Below, in pieces: positions 27,303 through 35,911 of a stretch of DNA of 64,000 nucleotides. The translations under genes and the position numbers were made by a program. Origin of the DNA: JAJISK01 sp046759185 (GTDB lineage Archaea > Thermoplasmatota > Thermoplasmata > RBG-16-68-12 > JAJISG01); assembly GCA_046759185.1 (NCBI GenBank), contig JBHIBO010000005.1, positions 11,527-75,526 of the forward strand, read 5' to 3'. Under the pieces are notes generated by a model, which had not been told where the DNA came from, made no database searches, and saw only the letters and a list, made by a program, of their open reading frames with translations. Within the stretch, counting starts at the first letter, position 1. Each line of letters starts with the position of its first letter.

Positions 27303-28502
27303 CTACGTCACCCGGGACCCGTCGGGCAGGGTCCCACGCAGGGTCGATCCAGAGGCGGCAATGCTGCGCGCCCCAACGATCGTGCCTGCCATCACGTTGA
27401 CCCCGCTTCCCAGGGCGGAGTCCTCTCCCAGGAAGGAGCCCACGTGGGGGACCTCGTGCCACTCCCCCTCGATCTGCACCGTGACCGTCTCGGCAGGCAC
27501 CGAGAGGTGGGAGGCGCTCCGAACCCCCCGCCCGAGGACGCTGTGGGAGACGTAGGAGAAGGCTCCGAGGGAGCAATCCGGCATGATCAGGCTCTCCTCG
27601 ATGACGGAGGAGGCCCCGATGGTGACGTTTTCACCGATGGAGGTGGACGGGTAGATCGTGGCGTGGGGGCCCACCTCGCACCCCTCACCGATGGCCACGG
27701 GTCCTTGGACGTACGTCCCCGCCCGGAGGACGGAGCCCTCCCCCAGGGCCACCGGGCCTCGGAGGATGACACCCTCTTCTACCTTCCCCGCGATCTGCTC
27801 CTTCAGAGCCTGAAGCGCGACGGCGTTGACCTTGATGAGGTCCCACGGGTACACCGCGTCGATCCAGGTCCCCTCTGTGGGAATGGCCGTGAGCTTTCGC
27901 TTCCGGGCCAGCTTCTGGAGGATGGCGGGGATGTCAAAAACCCCCTTCTTACCCTGCCGGGTGGCCTCCTTGAGGAAGGCGGGATCGAGCCCGTAGATGC
28001 CCGTGTTGATGAGGTTGCCGATGCGCTCCTCCGGCTTCTCCACGATGTTCTGGACGCGGGTCCCGTCCAAGGTGACCACGCCATATTTCGAGGGTTCCTC
28101 GCTCTCCGTGATGACCACGGAGGGGGTCACCCCCGCCTGGAGGAGGTCCTCCACCGTCCGGCCATCGATCACGTTGTCCCCGGCCAGGACGAGGAACTCG
28201 TCCTCCAGCAGGTCGGCGGCCTGGAGGAGGGCGTGGGCCGTCCCCAGCTGCTTGTCCTGGGTGACGTAGTCGATCTGGGCGCCCCACTCCTTCCCGTCCT
28301 GGAAGTGGGTCATGATCCGTTCCTTGCGGTAGCCCACCACCATGACGATGTCCCGGAGCCCGTTCTCCACGAGGGCCTGGACCACATACTCCACGATGGG
28401 ACGGTTGGCCACGGGAATCATGACCTTGGGTTCCGTCCGGGTGAAGGGTCCCAAGCGCGTTCCTTCTCCCGCGGCAAGAACCACGGCCCGTGTTGGCGTC
28501 AC
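27303..28502 (-). CDS. Bifunctional sugar-1-phosphate nucleotidylyltransferase / acetyltransferase (GlmU-like)
   Basis: 399 aa. N-terminal nucleotidyltransferase: AAGEGTRLGPFTRTEPKVM, DNVIDGRTVEDLL, NTGIYGLDPAFL and EGTWIDAVYPWDL. From about residue 250 come left-handed beta-helix hexapeptides (VILRGPVALGEGSVLRAGT and IYPSTSIGENVTIGASSVIE). The archaeal two-domain architecture and glmS immediately downstream argue for glucosamine-1-phosphate acetyltransferase / UDP-GlcNAc pyrophosphorylase, but a glucose-1-phosphate enzyme is not excluded. Confidence 0.9.
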   Translation of the reverse strand: MTPTRAVVLAAGEGTRLGPFTRTEPKVMIPVANRPIVEYVVQALVENGLRDIVMVVGYRKERIMTHFQDGKEWGAQIDYVTQDKQLGTAHALLQAADLLEDEFLVLAGDNVIDGRTVEDLLQAGVTPSVVITESEEPSKYGVVTLDGTRVQNIVEKPEERIGNLINTGIYGLDPAFLKEATRQGKKGVFDIPAILQKLARKRKLTAIPTEGTWIDAVYPWDLIKVNAVALQALKEQIAGKVEEGVILRGPVALGEGSVLRAGTYVQGPVAIGEGCEVGPHATIYPSTSIGENVTIGASSVIEESLIMPDCSLGAFSYVSHSVLGRGVRSASHLSVPAETVTVQIEGEWHEVPHVGSFLGEDSALGSGVNVMAGTIVGARSIAASGSTLRGTLPDGSRVT

Positions 28503-28558
28503 CTGCGAATCCCGTCCCGCCTAACGTGGCCCACGACTAGATTAGCTTTTCCTCCCCG

Positions 28559-29368
28559 TTATCCCCCACCCCGGCGCGGAAGGTCGACGACGCGGTACGT
28601 CACGGGCTTCTCGACGCCCTCGTTGGCCGCCTCCAGGCCCGTGATGACGTCGGTGGAGGAGTCCTGGGAAGCGATGAGGAGGACGTCCACGCCCCGCTGC
28701 GCGGCCTCGTGGGCAGCCGCGACGGGGGCAAACTCGAAGTCGGGGGTCAGCTCAAGCTTCTTCGCGAGAACGCGAGCCACCACATCACTCACCCCGACCA
28801 CCCCGGATTCATGGGTCGACACCAGGCGGCCCGCCTCGGCAAGGTCCACGGCGGCTGTCCCGCGCCAGGCTGCGCCGGGGATGCGGAGGATGGTGATGAC
28901 ACCGGGCTCGAGGTCGACCAGGCCCTCCAGGTCCACCACCGCCACGTCCTCACCAGGGTCAGCGGCCTGGAGGGACCGGCCGTGGGAGCTCGATTCGCGG
29001 TGAGGATAGGCCACGAGGCGGCCCCCCTCCATGAAGAGGCCCACCGGATCGCCGGCTTGAACGGCTTCCCCCGCGATGGCGGAGGTCATGTCCAGGATAC
29101 GGGTCTCAGCGTAGGACCGCTCCACAAACTCTCGCAGCTCCCGAAGGCGGTCGTGGAGGGCCTCCACGCCCGCCATGGTGGCCGCGTACACGCCGTTCTC
29201 CCGATGCACGAGACCCTCCTCGGTGAGGGCGGCCAGGTAACCCGAGACCCCCTGCACGCTGAGGTCCAGTTTCTCAGCCAGGCTCTTCATGCGGGTGTGG
29301 CTTCCGGTGGTGACCTCCAAAAGGAGGAGGAGACGGGTGCCCTCCCGGACGTCCCGCAGGAGCTTCAT
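28559..29368 (-). CDS. Winged-helix transcriptional regulator with a C-terminal sensor-like domain
   Basis: 269 aa. Residues about 10-75 form a MarR/ArsR-like winged helix (MKSLAEKLDLSVQGVSGYLA, LTEEGLVHRENGVY). The remainder is alpha/beta with VGLFMEGGRLVAYPH and DVLLIASQDSSTDVITGLEA. The layout resembles the archaeal predicted regulators of COG1497, an assignment from memory. It lies 56 nt upstream of the glmU-like gene on the same strand and could regulate amino-sugar synthesis. Confidence 0.75.
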   Translation of the reverse strand: MKLLRDVREGTRLLLLLEVTTGSHTRMKSLAEKLDLSVQGVSGYLAALTEEGLVHRENGVYAATMAGVEALHDRLRELREFVERSYAETRILDMTSAIAGEAVQAGDPVGLFMEGGRLVAYPHRESSSHGRSLQAADPGEDVAVVDLEGLVDLEPGVITILRIPGAAWRGTAAVDLAEAGRLVSTHESGVVGVSDVVARVLAKKLELTPDFEFAPVAAAHEAAQRGVDVLLIASQDSSTDVITGLEAANEGVEKPVTYRVVDLPRRGGG

Positions 29369-29447
29369 CGTTCCGTGGATGCGACGTGACTATGTAAGAA
29401 TGGCGACGGAGGACGGAGGATCCTCGCCCACGTTGGCCGAGTCGCCA

Positions 29448-29456
29448 CGCATATTA
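29448..29456 (+). promoter_or_regulatory. TATA box for the sugar dehydrogenase
   Basis: GCATATTAGG lies about 28 nt upstream of ATG 29481. The frame is open further upstream, but that stretch overlaps the divergent regulator; this box supports the ATG as start. Confidence 0.55.
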
Positions 29457-29480
29457 GGAAGGAGCCCCCAAAGGGAGACG

Positions 29481-30635
29481 ATGCGGGTTCGAACCGTCGT
29501 TCTGGCCGTCGCGTTCGCGGCGATTGTCGGGGTGGGGCTCGTATTCGTTCTCCTCGGCATTCCTCCCTTCTTCGAGGTGCCTTCGGGGAACCTCGCCCTG
29601 GAGACCGTTCACGTGGGTCTGAACACGCCGGTCGCCTTCGCCTTCGCGCCGGACGGCCGCGTCTTCTACAACGAGCTCCAGAATGGAGGGGTCCGCATCA
29701 TCAAGGAGGGGGCCGTGCTTCCCGAACCCTTTGTCGCGCTGAACGTCGTCGGACAAAGCGAAATGGGCCTCCTGGGTCTTGCCCTCGACCCCGATTTCGC
29801 CACCGAGCCCTTCGTGTACGTCTTCTATACCTACCGGGACGTGGACGGGACCTTCAACCGTATCTCCCGTTTCCCAGCCATCGGCGACGTGGCCGGGTCG
29901 GAGGAGATCCTCCTCAATCGTCTCCCGGCCAACGCGTTCCACAACGGCGGTCGACTCGGTTTTGGGCCGGACGACCTCCTGTATGCCTCCCTGGGGGACA
30001 CGGGCAATGCAGCCCAGTCCCAGGATCCCCAGACCTTGCCTGGAAAGATCCTGCGCATGCATCGAGATGGCCCTATCCCGGGGGACAACCCCTTCCCGGC
30101 GTCCTACACCTACCTGTACGGGATTCGGAACGTGTTCGGTTTCGACTTCTCGCCCGCCGGAGCCCTCTACTTCTCGGAGAACGGCCCTTTCGGGAACGAT
30201 GAGGTGAACCTGGGACTGCGCGGCGAGAACTACGGCTGGCCCGTGGTCCAGGGGGCCGCTCCCGATCCCCGTTTCGTCCCCCCCCTCGTCGTCTTCTCCC
30301 CCGCCATCGCACCGACGGGGCTGGGTTTCTACAGCGGCGACCGCTTGGGGCCGTCCAACGCCCAGGTCCCGTACTTCGGGTCGTTCAACTTCGGCCGCCT
30401 GTACAGGCTCGTGGAGGATGCGGGGACGGACTCGGGGTACCGGTCGGAACTCGTGCTGGACCCTGCCGGGCTAGGAGGCCTCTTGGACGTCGTGGATGGT
30501 CCGGACGGCTACCTGTACGTCAGCTTCCCCGACAGGATTGCGCGGGTCATCCTGGAACCGGCCGGGCCCATGACCGCGCTTCCCGATTCCCTCCATGTCG
30601 CGATGGGGGAGGCCTGGTTCGTCCCACTAGCATGA
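29481..30635 (+). CDS. Membrane-anchored glucose/sorbosone dehydrogenase-like protein
   Basis: 384 aa. An N-terminal signal anchor (VVLAVAFAAIVGVGLVFVLL) exports a six-bladed beta-propeller of the PQQ-dependent GSDH family: VAFAFAPDGRVFYNEL, FHNGGRLGFGPDDLLYASLG, GDTGNAAQ, YLYGIRNVFGFDF, ENYGWPVVQG. Family members oxidise aldoses outside the membrane. Whether this protein binds PQQ cannot be told, and no PQQ synthesis gene is present here. Confidence 0.87.
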   Translation: MRVRTVVLAVAFAAIVGVGLVFVLLGIPPFFEVPSGNLALETVHVGLNTPVAFAFAPDGRVFYNELQNGGVRIIKEGAVLPEPFVALNVVGQSEMGLLGLALDPDFATEPFVYVFYTYRDVDGTFNRISRFPAIGDVAGSEEILLNRLPANAFHNGGRLGFGPDDLLYASLGDTGNAAQSQDPQTLPGKILRMHRDGPIPGDNPFPASYTYLYGIRNVFGFDFSPAGALYFSENGPFGNDEVNLGLRGENYGWPVVQGAAPDPRFVPPLVVFSPAIAPTGLGFYSGDRLGPSNAQVPYFGSFNFGRLYRLVEDAGTDSGYRSELVLDPAGLGGLLDVVDGPDGYLYVSFPDRIARVILEPAGPMTALPDSLHVAMGEAWFVPLA

Positions 30636-30706
30636 ATTGGGTCCTGCCGGGCGCCTCACAAGGCTTAAGAGCGAAGTTCGACTCACGCCATCGGCCCGAA
30701 GAGGAG

Positions 30707-30799
30707 GGGCCGGTGGCTTAGGTTGGTCTAGAGCGCCCGGCTGATAGGTTCTCGGACTCAGAGACCGGGAGGTCGCCTGTTCAAATCAGGCCCGGCCCA
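30707..30799 (+). tRNA. tRNA-Ile (GAT), intron-containing
   Basis: Acceptor GGGCCGG/CCGGCCC with discriminator A; anticodon stem CCCGG/CCGGG; T-arm GCCTG TTCAAAT CAGGC. The anticodon loop CTGATA-A is interrupted after position 37 by 17 nt. Removing these leaves a standard archaeal tRNA-Ile of 76 nt. Confidence 0.93.
30747..30763 (+). other. Intron of tRNA-Ile, position 37/38
   Basis: The 17-nt intron GGTTCTCGGACTCAGAG forms a bulge-helix-bulge with its exons. The central helix is CTGA/TCAG, the 3-nt bulges are TAG and AGA, and the inner helix is GTTC/GGAC with a TC loop. The splicing endonuclease would cut TA|G and AG|A. Confidence 0.88.
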
Positions 30800-30872
30800 C
30801 TCTTCCTCAGCCAATGCTGTCTGCCGGCCCGCTCTCTCTAGTTTATTATCACGGAGCCCCTACGCGCGCGCG

Positions 30873-32504
30873 ATGGTCGTCGTCTCCCTCGAGTACCGGG
30901 ACCTCTCCGCCCTGTTGGGCAAGGAGGTACCCCTGGATGAGCTGGGAGAGACCATTCCGCTCATGGGAGCAAGCCATCAGGGCGTCGAAGGCGACACCCT
31001 CCGCATGGAAATCGACCCCGACCGGCCCGATCTCTACTCCATCGAGGGCGTGGCCCGGGCCCTCCGGGGGTTCCTGGATATCGAAACGGGCCTCCCCCGC
31101 TACAAGGTGACCGTCAGCGGCATCGATTTCATCGCGGATGCGAACGTGAAGGAGGTGCGCCCCTACGTGGTCGGCGGCCTGGTGGAGGACTTGCCGTTGA
31201 CGGACGAGCTCGTCGCCTCCATCGTGGAGCTGCAGGAGCGCCTCCACACGACCCTCGGCCGAAAACGGGCGAAGGTGGCCATCGGGCTTCACGACTTCGA
31301 CGCGGTGGAGGGGCCCTTTCGGTACCGGGCCTTTGAGCCCGAGGAGGCCCGCTTCGTTCCCTTGGGAGACACGAAGGAGATGAGCCTGAGGGAGATCCTC
31401 CAGCACCACGAGAAGGGCCGGGAGTACGCGTGGATCCTAGAGGGCAAGAAGCGCCTGCCCCTCATCTTGGACGTGGAGGATCAGGTGCTCTCCTTCCCCC
31501 CGATCATCAACGGCGAGGTGACGGCCCTCAGTCCCGAGACGAAGAACATCTTCATCGACGTGACGGGGACGGACCGAGCGGCCGTGGAGGGGGCCCTGGC
31601 CATCCTCATTACGGCCATGGCGGAGCGGGGCGGGTCCGTTCGCTCCGTCACGATCATCTACCCCGATGAGGCCCGGGAGACCCCCGATCTAACCCCGGCA
31701 ATCCGGGAGGTGTCCCTCGCCCAGGCGAACGAGCTCTTGGGCCTGCGCCTGTCGGGCCGGGCCGCGGTCGCCGCCCTCAAGCGCATGCGCCTCGGGGTTA
31801 GGTCCCAGAAGGGAACCCTCCGCGTCGAGATTCCCGCCTATCGGACCGACGTGATGCACGACGTGGACATCTTCGAGGACCTGGCCATCGGACACGGCAT
31901 CCTCAAGTTCGAACCGATCACCTCGCGGGCCATGACCATGGGGGAGGCGGCCGAGGCCAACGAGTTCACCGAGGTCCTGCGGCAGGTCTTGATCGGGCAT
32001 GGACTCCAGGAGGTCCGGACGCTGACCTTCCAGGACGGGGGCGGGCCTTACCGGCCCCGAGAGCCCCGCCTCGAGCTATCGAACCCCATCACCTCCGACT
32101 TGACCGTGGTTCGGTCCAGCCTGTTGCCCTCTCTCTTGGACATCCTCCGCCTGAACCGGCATAGGGAGCTCCCGCAGCGCATCTTTGAGATCGATGACGT
32201 TGTTTTGGGGGGGCACAACCTGCGACACGTGGCAGGCGCTCTCATTCACCCGAAGGCGGGCTTCACGGAGGTGAAGGGCCTCATCCTCGGGATCCTCCGG
32301 GATCTGGGGTTGAAGGGGGACGTGGAGGAAGAGGAGGACGAGAACCTGCTGGCGGGTCGCGCAGCCAGGCCCGTGGTGAACGGCCAGGGAGTGGGTCTTC
32401 TCGGGGAGCTCAAGCCCGAGGTCATCACGGCCTATGACCTCGCGAACCCCGTGGCCGTGTTCGAGCTCGATGCCAGCGCCCTTCATGCCCTTCTTGCAGG
32501 GTGA
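30873..32504 (+). CDS. pheT: Phenylalanyl-tRNA synthetase beta subunit
   Basis: 543 aa, archaeal/eukaryal type without the bacterial N-terminal extension. Seen: VVVSLEYRDLSALLG, LRMEIDPDRPDLYSIEGVAR, B3/B4 region VGGLVEDLPLTDELVASIVE, and the B5 and core-like region AYRTDVMHDVDIFEDLAIGHG then LSNPITSDLTVVRSSLLPSL. PheS is not in the window. Flanked by tRNA-Ile upstream and tRNA-Ser and tRNA-Leu downstream. Confidence 0.95.
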   Translation: MVVVSLEYRDLSALLGKEVPLDELGETIPLMGASHQGVEGDTLRMEIDPDRPDLYSIEGVARALRGFLDIETGLPRYKVTVSGIDFIADANVKEVRPYVVGGLVEDLPLTDELVASIVELQERLHTTLGRKRAKVAIGLHDFDAVEGPFRYRAFEPEEARFVPLGDTKEMSLREILQHHEKGREYAWILEGKKRLPLILDVEDQVLSFPPIINGEVTALSPETKNIFIDVTGTDRAAVEGALAILITAMAERGGSVRSVTIIYPDEARETPDLTPAIREVSLAQANELLGLRLSGRAAVAALKRMRLGVRSQKGTLRVEIPAYRTDVMHDVDIFEDLAIGHGILKFEPITSRAMTMGEAAEANEFTEVLRQVLIGHGLQEVRTLTFQDGGGPYRPREPRLELSNPITSDLTVVRSSLLPSLLDILRLNRHRELPQRIFEIDDVVLGGHNLRHVAGALIHPKAGFTEVKGLILGILRDLGLKGDVEEEEDENLLAGRAARPVVNGQGVGLLGELKPEVITAYDLANPVAVFELDASALHALLAG

Positions 32505-32570
32505 CGTGCACTCGGCCGGTCCAAGAGGCACCGTCAAGGGTTAAGACGGCCGGCCTCAATCCGGATATCC

Positions 32571-32681
32571 GCTGCGGTAGCTTAGCCTGGACAAAAGCGC
32601 CGGCCTTGAGAGCCGGTGGGCCGCAAGGCCTCCGGGAGTTCGAATGTCCTGGATGCAGGATCGGAATTCTCCCCCGCAGCG
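32571..32681 (+). tRNA. tRNA-Ser (TGA), intron in the T-loop
   Basis: Acceptor GCTGCGG/CCGCAGC, discriminator G; anticodon stem CCGGC/GCCGG around CTTGAGA, giving anticodon TGA; long class II variable arm with GGGCCGCAAGGCC. The T-stem GGGAG/CTCCC is separated by 30 nt; removing 23 leaves the standard loop TTCGAAT. Leu was considered but the loop register and discriminator G favour Ser. Confidence 0.88.
32645..32667 (+). other. Intron of tRNA-Ser inside the T-loop (59/60)
   Basis: 23 nt. A canonical bulge-helix-bulge forms. The central helix is TTCG/CGGA (one T-G pair), the 3-nt bulges are AAT and ATT, and the inner helix is GTCCTG/CAGGAT closed by loop GATG. Cuts at AA|T and AT|T restore TTCGAAT. 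Confidence 0.85.
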
Positions 32682-32715
32682 CTCCGATTGACGGATCCCG
32701 TCCCGTCTGGAAAGG

Positions 32716-32724
32716 CTAAATATC
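32716..32724 (+). promoter_or_regulatory. TATA box for tRNA-Leu
   Basis: CTAAATATC, about 26 nt upstream of the tRNA-Leu 5' end at 32746. Confidence 0.6.
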
Positions 32725-32745
32725 GAGAGTCAAATTGCGACCTAC

Positions 32746-32829
32746 GCGTGGGTAGCCAAGCATGGTCAACGGCGCAGCGTTGAGGGCGCTGTCCTTAGTG
32801 GTTCCCAGGTTCAAATCCTGGCCCACGCA
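32746..32829 (+). tRNA. tRNA-Leu (GAG)
   Basis: 84 nt, class II. Acceptor GCGTGGG/CCCACGC, discriminator A; anticodon stem CAGCG/CGCTG around TTGAGGG (GAG); variable arm TCCTTAGTGGT; T-arm CCAGG TTCAAAT CCTGG. The 3' end is duplicated at 36918-36933, marking it as the integration target of the following element. Confidence 0.93.
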
Positions 32830-32832
32830 TTC
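32817..32832 (+). repeat. Left attachment repeat (attL) in tRNA-Leu 3' end
   Basis: CCTGGCCCACGCATTC, the 3' end of tRNA-Leu plus three bases. An identical 16-bp copy is at 36918-36933 in the same orientation, as produced by site-specific recombination at a tRNA 3' end. Confidence 0.75.
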
Positions 32833-32924
32833 TCACTAAGTTCAAACCCAGAACCCTCTGGAGGCGTGGCTATGGGGGATGCCGGGAGCGAGTGTTGGCA
32901 AGAACAAGACCCGAGAACAATTAC

Positions 32925-33212
32925 CTAGTGGTCAGGCTCGGGGGCATCGACACGAAGGTAGTCCGTGTTGCGGTGAGCCGAGAGGTCCTCAGCTAGCTCT
33001 TCGGCAATCCATCCTCCCCCTGTCCGCTCATCGAGCTTGTCCCCTACCCTCTGCAGGTCCATCCTACTCGAAACCTCTTCAGCGGACCCGCGACGTCTCA
33101 ACCAGTCCTTGGTTCTCCTAATGTCGTACTCGAACGCCTCAGACAATCCTCTTGCCAGTGTAGTTTTCCCCGATGAGATTCGACCCGAGATCAGAATGAT
33201 TCCTTTGGGCAT
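32925..33212 (-). CDS. P-loop kinase fragment, 95 aa
   Basis: Begins MPKGIILISGRISSGKTTLA, an N-terminal beta strand and Walker A of a small-molecule or nucleotide kinase, followed by DLQRVGDKLDERTGGGWIAE. Nucleotide kinases normally exceed 150 residues; the frame stops about 90 nt from the element's left end, so it is probably truncated and may be inactive. Confidence 0.55.
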   Translation of the reverse strand: MPKGIILISGRISSGKTTLARGLSEAFEYDIRRTKDWLRRRGSAEEVSSRMDLQRVGDKLDERTGGGWIAEELAEDLSAHRNTDYLRVDAPEPDH

Positions 33213-33619
33213 GGATTCTCCGGGTCACGACATACAATGGAGTAGGATGTGCAGATTTCGTCTAGGTAGGAATTACTTCATACTTAGTCTTTCTTGGACG
33301 ACAGCCAACGTAATAAACACCCGTACAGCAAACGGATCAGATAGTCGGAGCCTTCAGCTGTTACGGCCCCGACGGCCCACAAATCTGTGACACATACCTC
33401 GTAATGCTCCACGTTTGGGTGGTGATATAATAATGAAGATGAATGAGACCGCGCAGGCGCATCATTGTATCATTAGCCCTCCTCTCATAGTGATCCTATT
33501 CGAACTGCATGGAACGTCTGCGACTAGGCAGGGGGAACCGCACGACACAGAGCATCCGGACATTATGGTCATATGGGTGACCAACTCTTTATATACAAGT
33601 GGTCAGCTACAAGACCAGA
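33213..33619. other. Gene-free, AT-richer stretch in the element
   Basis: No gene supported. It separates the divergent kinase fragment from the ATPase. Only the TATA box at 33587-33596 is recognisable. Confidence 0.5.
33587..33596 (+). promoter_or_regulatory. Strong TATA box for the DUF4143 ATPase
   Basis: CTTTATATAC, close to the archaeal consensus. Initiation about 26 nt downstream falls near 33618. That places the GTG at 33599 outside the transcript and favours GTG 33620 or 33623. Confidence 0.65.
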
Positions 33620-35098
33620 GTGGTGGAACTTCCCGACTTGGCCCAGCAGAATCCTTGGTGGAGGAACCCCAAGGCCCTGGAGGAAGACCTTACCTTAAGG
33701 GAACTCTACGGGCAGGAAGTTCGGTGGAGTCCCCGCCTCTTCCACCGATTCCAGCTCAGCCGTGACCGGGTATACACCCTGCGGGGTCCCCGTCAGGTCG
33801 GGAAGACAACCCTCGCGAAGCTCCTCATTCAGGACCTTATCCAAGACCGCGGCGTTGACCCCCGAGCCGTACTGTACTACAGCTGCGACTTGGTCCGGGA
33901 CTCGCGGGACCTGGCGGATGTCGTGGAGACCTTCCTCCGATGGCAGGCGCCGTTCGAGCTCCCTCGTCGGTACCTATTCCTCGACGAGGTCTCCTCCGTA
34001 AAGGAATGGGGAGTCGCCTTTCGTGCCCTGGCCAACCGCGGCCATCTCCTATCCACGACCGCCGTACTGACAGGGTCCCACGCCCTCGACGTGGCTCGCC
34101 AGGTGGAGCGCCTGCCCGGGCGTCGGGGCGAGGCCAACAGGCCAGAACGGGAGGATCCCCTGGACAAGGTCCAGCTGCCCATGAAGTTCTCCGAGTATGC
34201 GGAGACCCTCGACGAAGAGGTCAGAATGGTTCTTATCTCGGCGGGACTGCTCGACGACCAGGAGCGTCTCGCCAGGTTCGATGACCTATTCGAAGGCCGT
34301 GGCTCTGCCGCATGGTCAAGCATCTTGGCGCTCCAGGGGCCGCTCCAGCGCCTCCTCCAGGATTACCTCCTCACGGGGGGGTTCCCCCGTCCGTTGAACG
34401 ACCTCCGCAGGAGGGAGCGGATCGAACGAGAGACGTACGAGCTCTACGTTCGGGCCGTTACGGGCGACCTAGCCCGCTGGGGCCTCGACGAGCGGACCGC
34501 ACGTGAGCTGCTCGCGGCGACGGCGGACAGACTGGGCACACCGTTCAGCTGGCGGACGCTGGCTCGAGAGACGGACATCGGATCCCACAACACGGTGTCC
34601 CGGTATGTCCAGGCCCTCGAGCAGTCCTATGTCCTTCAAACTGTCTACCACTACGACCGACGGCGAAAGCGACGGGCACCCCGGAAGGACCGGAAGCTGT
34701 ACGTCTCGGATCCCTTCATGTTCCACGCACTTCGTGGTTGGGCCTCGGGACTGCCTGATCCATTCAAGGAGGCGAAGGCGTTTCTGGAAGACCCGAAGCA
34801 ACGAGGTCCGCTCTTGGAGGCTGTCCTCGCCGACCATCTCGCTCGGCTTGCCTTCGCGGCACTCCCCTCCTCTCTCTTCGAGGCGTACGAGCACGTGTTC
34901 TACTGGCGTAGTCGAAAGGGCTGGGAAGTCGACTTCGTCGTTCGACCTGGCTCAAGGACGCGGGCACTCCAGGTGACGACTACCCGTCCTCGGACTGAGA
35001 CGAGTCGGGCTCTGCGTTCCTTCGGCGGCGGACTCGTCGTGACCGAGACAGGAGAGCGCACTTCCGTTCCTCTAGCCTGCATCCTCCTTCTGATCTGA
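33620..35098 (+). CDS. AAA_14 / DUF4143 ATP-binding protein
   Basis: About 492 aa from GTG 33620. Walker A LRGPRQVGKTTLAKLLIQDL, Walker B YLFLDEVSSVKEWG, sensor TAVLTGSHALDV, then a helical region, a winged helix (TPFSWRTLARETDIGSHNTV) and a C-terminal DUF4143 nuclease-like fold with FYWRSRKGWEVDFVV and Gln-Val-Thr as strand end. This common archaeal and bacterial family has no settled function; links to mobile elements and toxin-antitoxin-like roles have been suggested. Main intact gene of the element. Confidence 0.88.
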   Translation: MVELPDLAQQNPWWRNPKALEEDLTLRELYGQEVRWSPRLFHRFQLSRDRVYTLRGPRQVGKTTLAKLLIQDLIQDRGVDPRAVLYYSCDLVRDSRDLADVVETFLRWQAPFELPRRYLFLDEVSSVKEWGVAFRALANRGHLLSTTAVLTGSHALDVARQVERLPGRRGEANRPEREDPLDKVQLPMKFSEYAETLDEEVRMVLISAGLLDDQERLARFDDLFEGRGSAAWSSILALQGPLQRLLQDYLLTGGFPRPLNDLRRRERIERETYELYVRAVTGDLARWGLDERTARELLAATADRLGTPFSWRTLARETDIGSHNTVSRYVQALEQSYVLQTVYHYDRRRKRRAPRKDRKLYVSDPFMFHALRGWASGLPDPFKEAKAFLEDPKQRGPLLEAVLADHLARLAFAALPSSLFEAYEHVFYWRSRKGWEVDFVVRPGSRTRALQVTTTRPRTETSRALRSFGGGLVVTETGERTSVPLACILLLI

Positions 35099-35324
35099 GA
35101 CCCTGGGTAGCACTAGCCTTGTAGTGAGACAAGGGCGCACCCCCTCTTCCCTCAGGCGCCTTGAAGGCGTTCAATCCGAGCGATGGGGCAGCTATGACTA
35201 CAAGCCCACCCTGGGAGTCCCCAAGAAGGAAGGGCTCCGCATGGAGAGGCGCGCCATCAAGCGTGACAAGCCGACGCGCAGTCGTTAGGACCCAGAGGTT
35301 ACCCGCGTAATCGAGTCGGGCGTA

Positions 35325-35804
35325 CTAGGCCTGGCCCCCAATCATGGCGCCCAGGAAGCCTTGGAAGTTCTTCAGCCAGATGCAGAGTCCCACCGCAAGC
35401 TCGGGAAGGATTGCTCCGAGCGGCCCCTCAGCCTCTTGAAATCTGACAGATGAAGTCCCTAGAGAGCCGGTCGCCATGATCTCCCCATCTCTGACGATGT
35501 CAATGCTGCCCTTGAGCTTGCCGAACTTGATACGGTATTCTTGCCGGTCAAAGATGAGAGTCGACGGCCTTACGGTCCTCAATCGAAGGGTCGCCCTGGT
35601 GTCGCCCCTTTCTACTTCGATCCGATTCCGCAACACTCTGTACGTGACGAGCGCTCGTCTCCCGGAACTCCGGTCAACCACTGAATAGGCTTGACCGACA
35701 ATCCGTCCGAAAAGCCCCCTTCTAGCGGGGGCCACATCATAGGAGTCGCCGCCCACCTCGAGTGAGATCCGGCTACCTAAGCCCTGGGCCTTGGCAAGGA
35801 TCAT
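35325..35804 (-). CDS. Unknown protein, possibly LURP-one/tubby-like fold, 159 aa
   Basis: Mostly predicted beta strands (YDVAPARRGLFGRIVGQAYS, VTYRVLRNRIEVERG, YRIKFGKLKGSIDIVRDGE) ending in a hydrophobic helix (LPELAVGLCIWLKNF). The strands-then-buried-helix layout recalls LURP-one/scramblase-like barrels, a weak structural guess. It lies inside the integrated element with about 107 nt to the pseudogene. Confidence 0.55.
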   Translation of the reverse strand: MILAKAQGLGSRISLEVGGDSYDVAPARRGLFGRIVGQAYSVVDRSSGRRALVTYRVLRNRIEVERGDTRATLRLRTVRPSTLIFDRQEYRIKFGKLKGSIDIVRDGEIMATGSLGTSSVRFQEAEGPLGAILPELAVGLCIWLKNFQGFLGAMIGGQA

Positions 35805-35911
35805 CAGCCGCCCCCTATGAACGCATCGACTGTTCCCCGCCTAGTAAGTATCTTCCGCCCGGCCTATCAGAACCGGAATTGGGCCCGGCGGCGACGAGGG
35901 CACCTAGGTTC

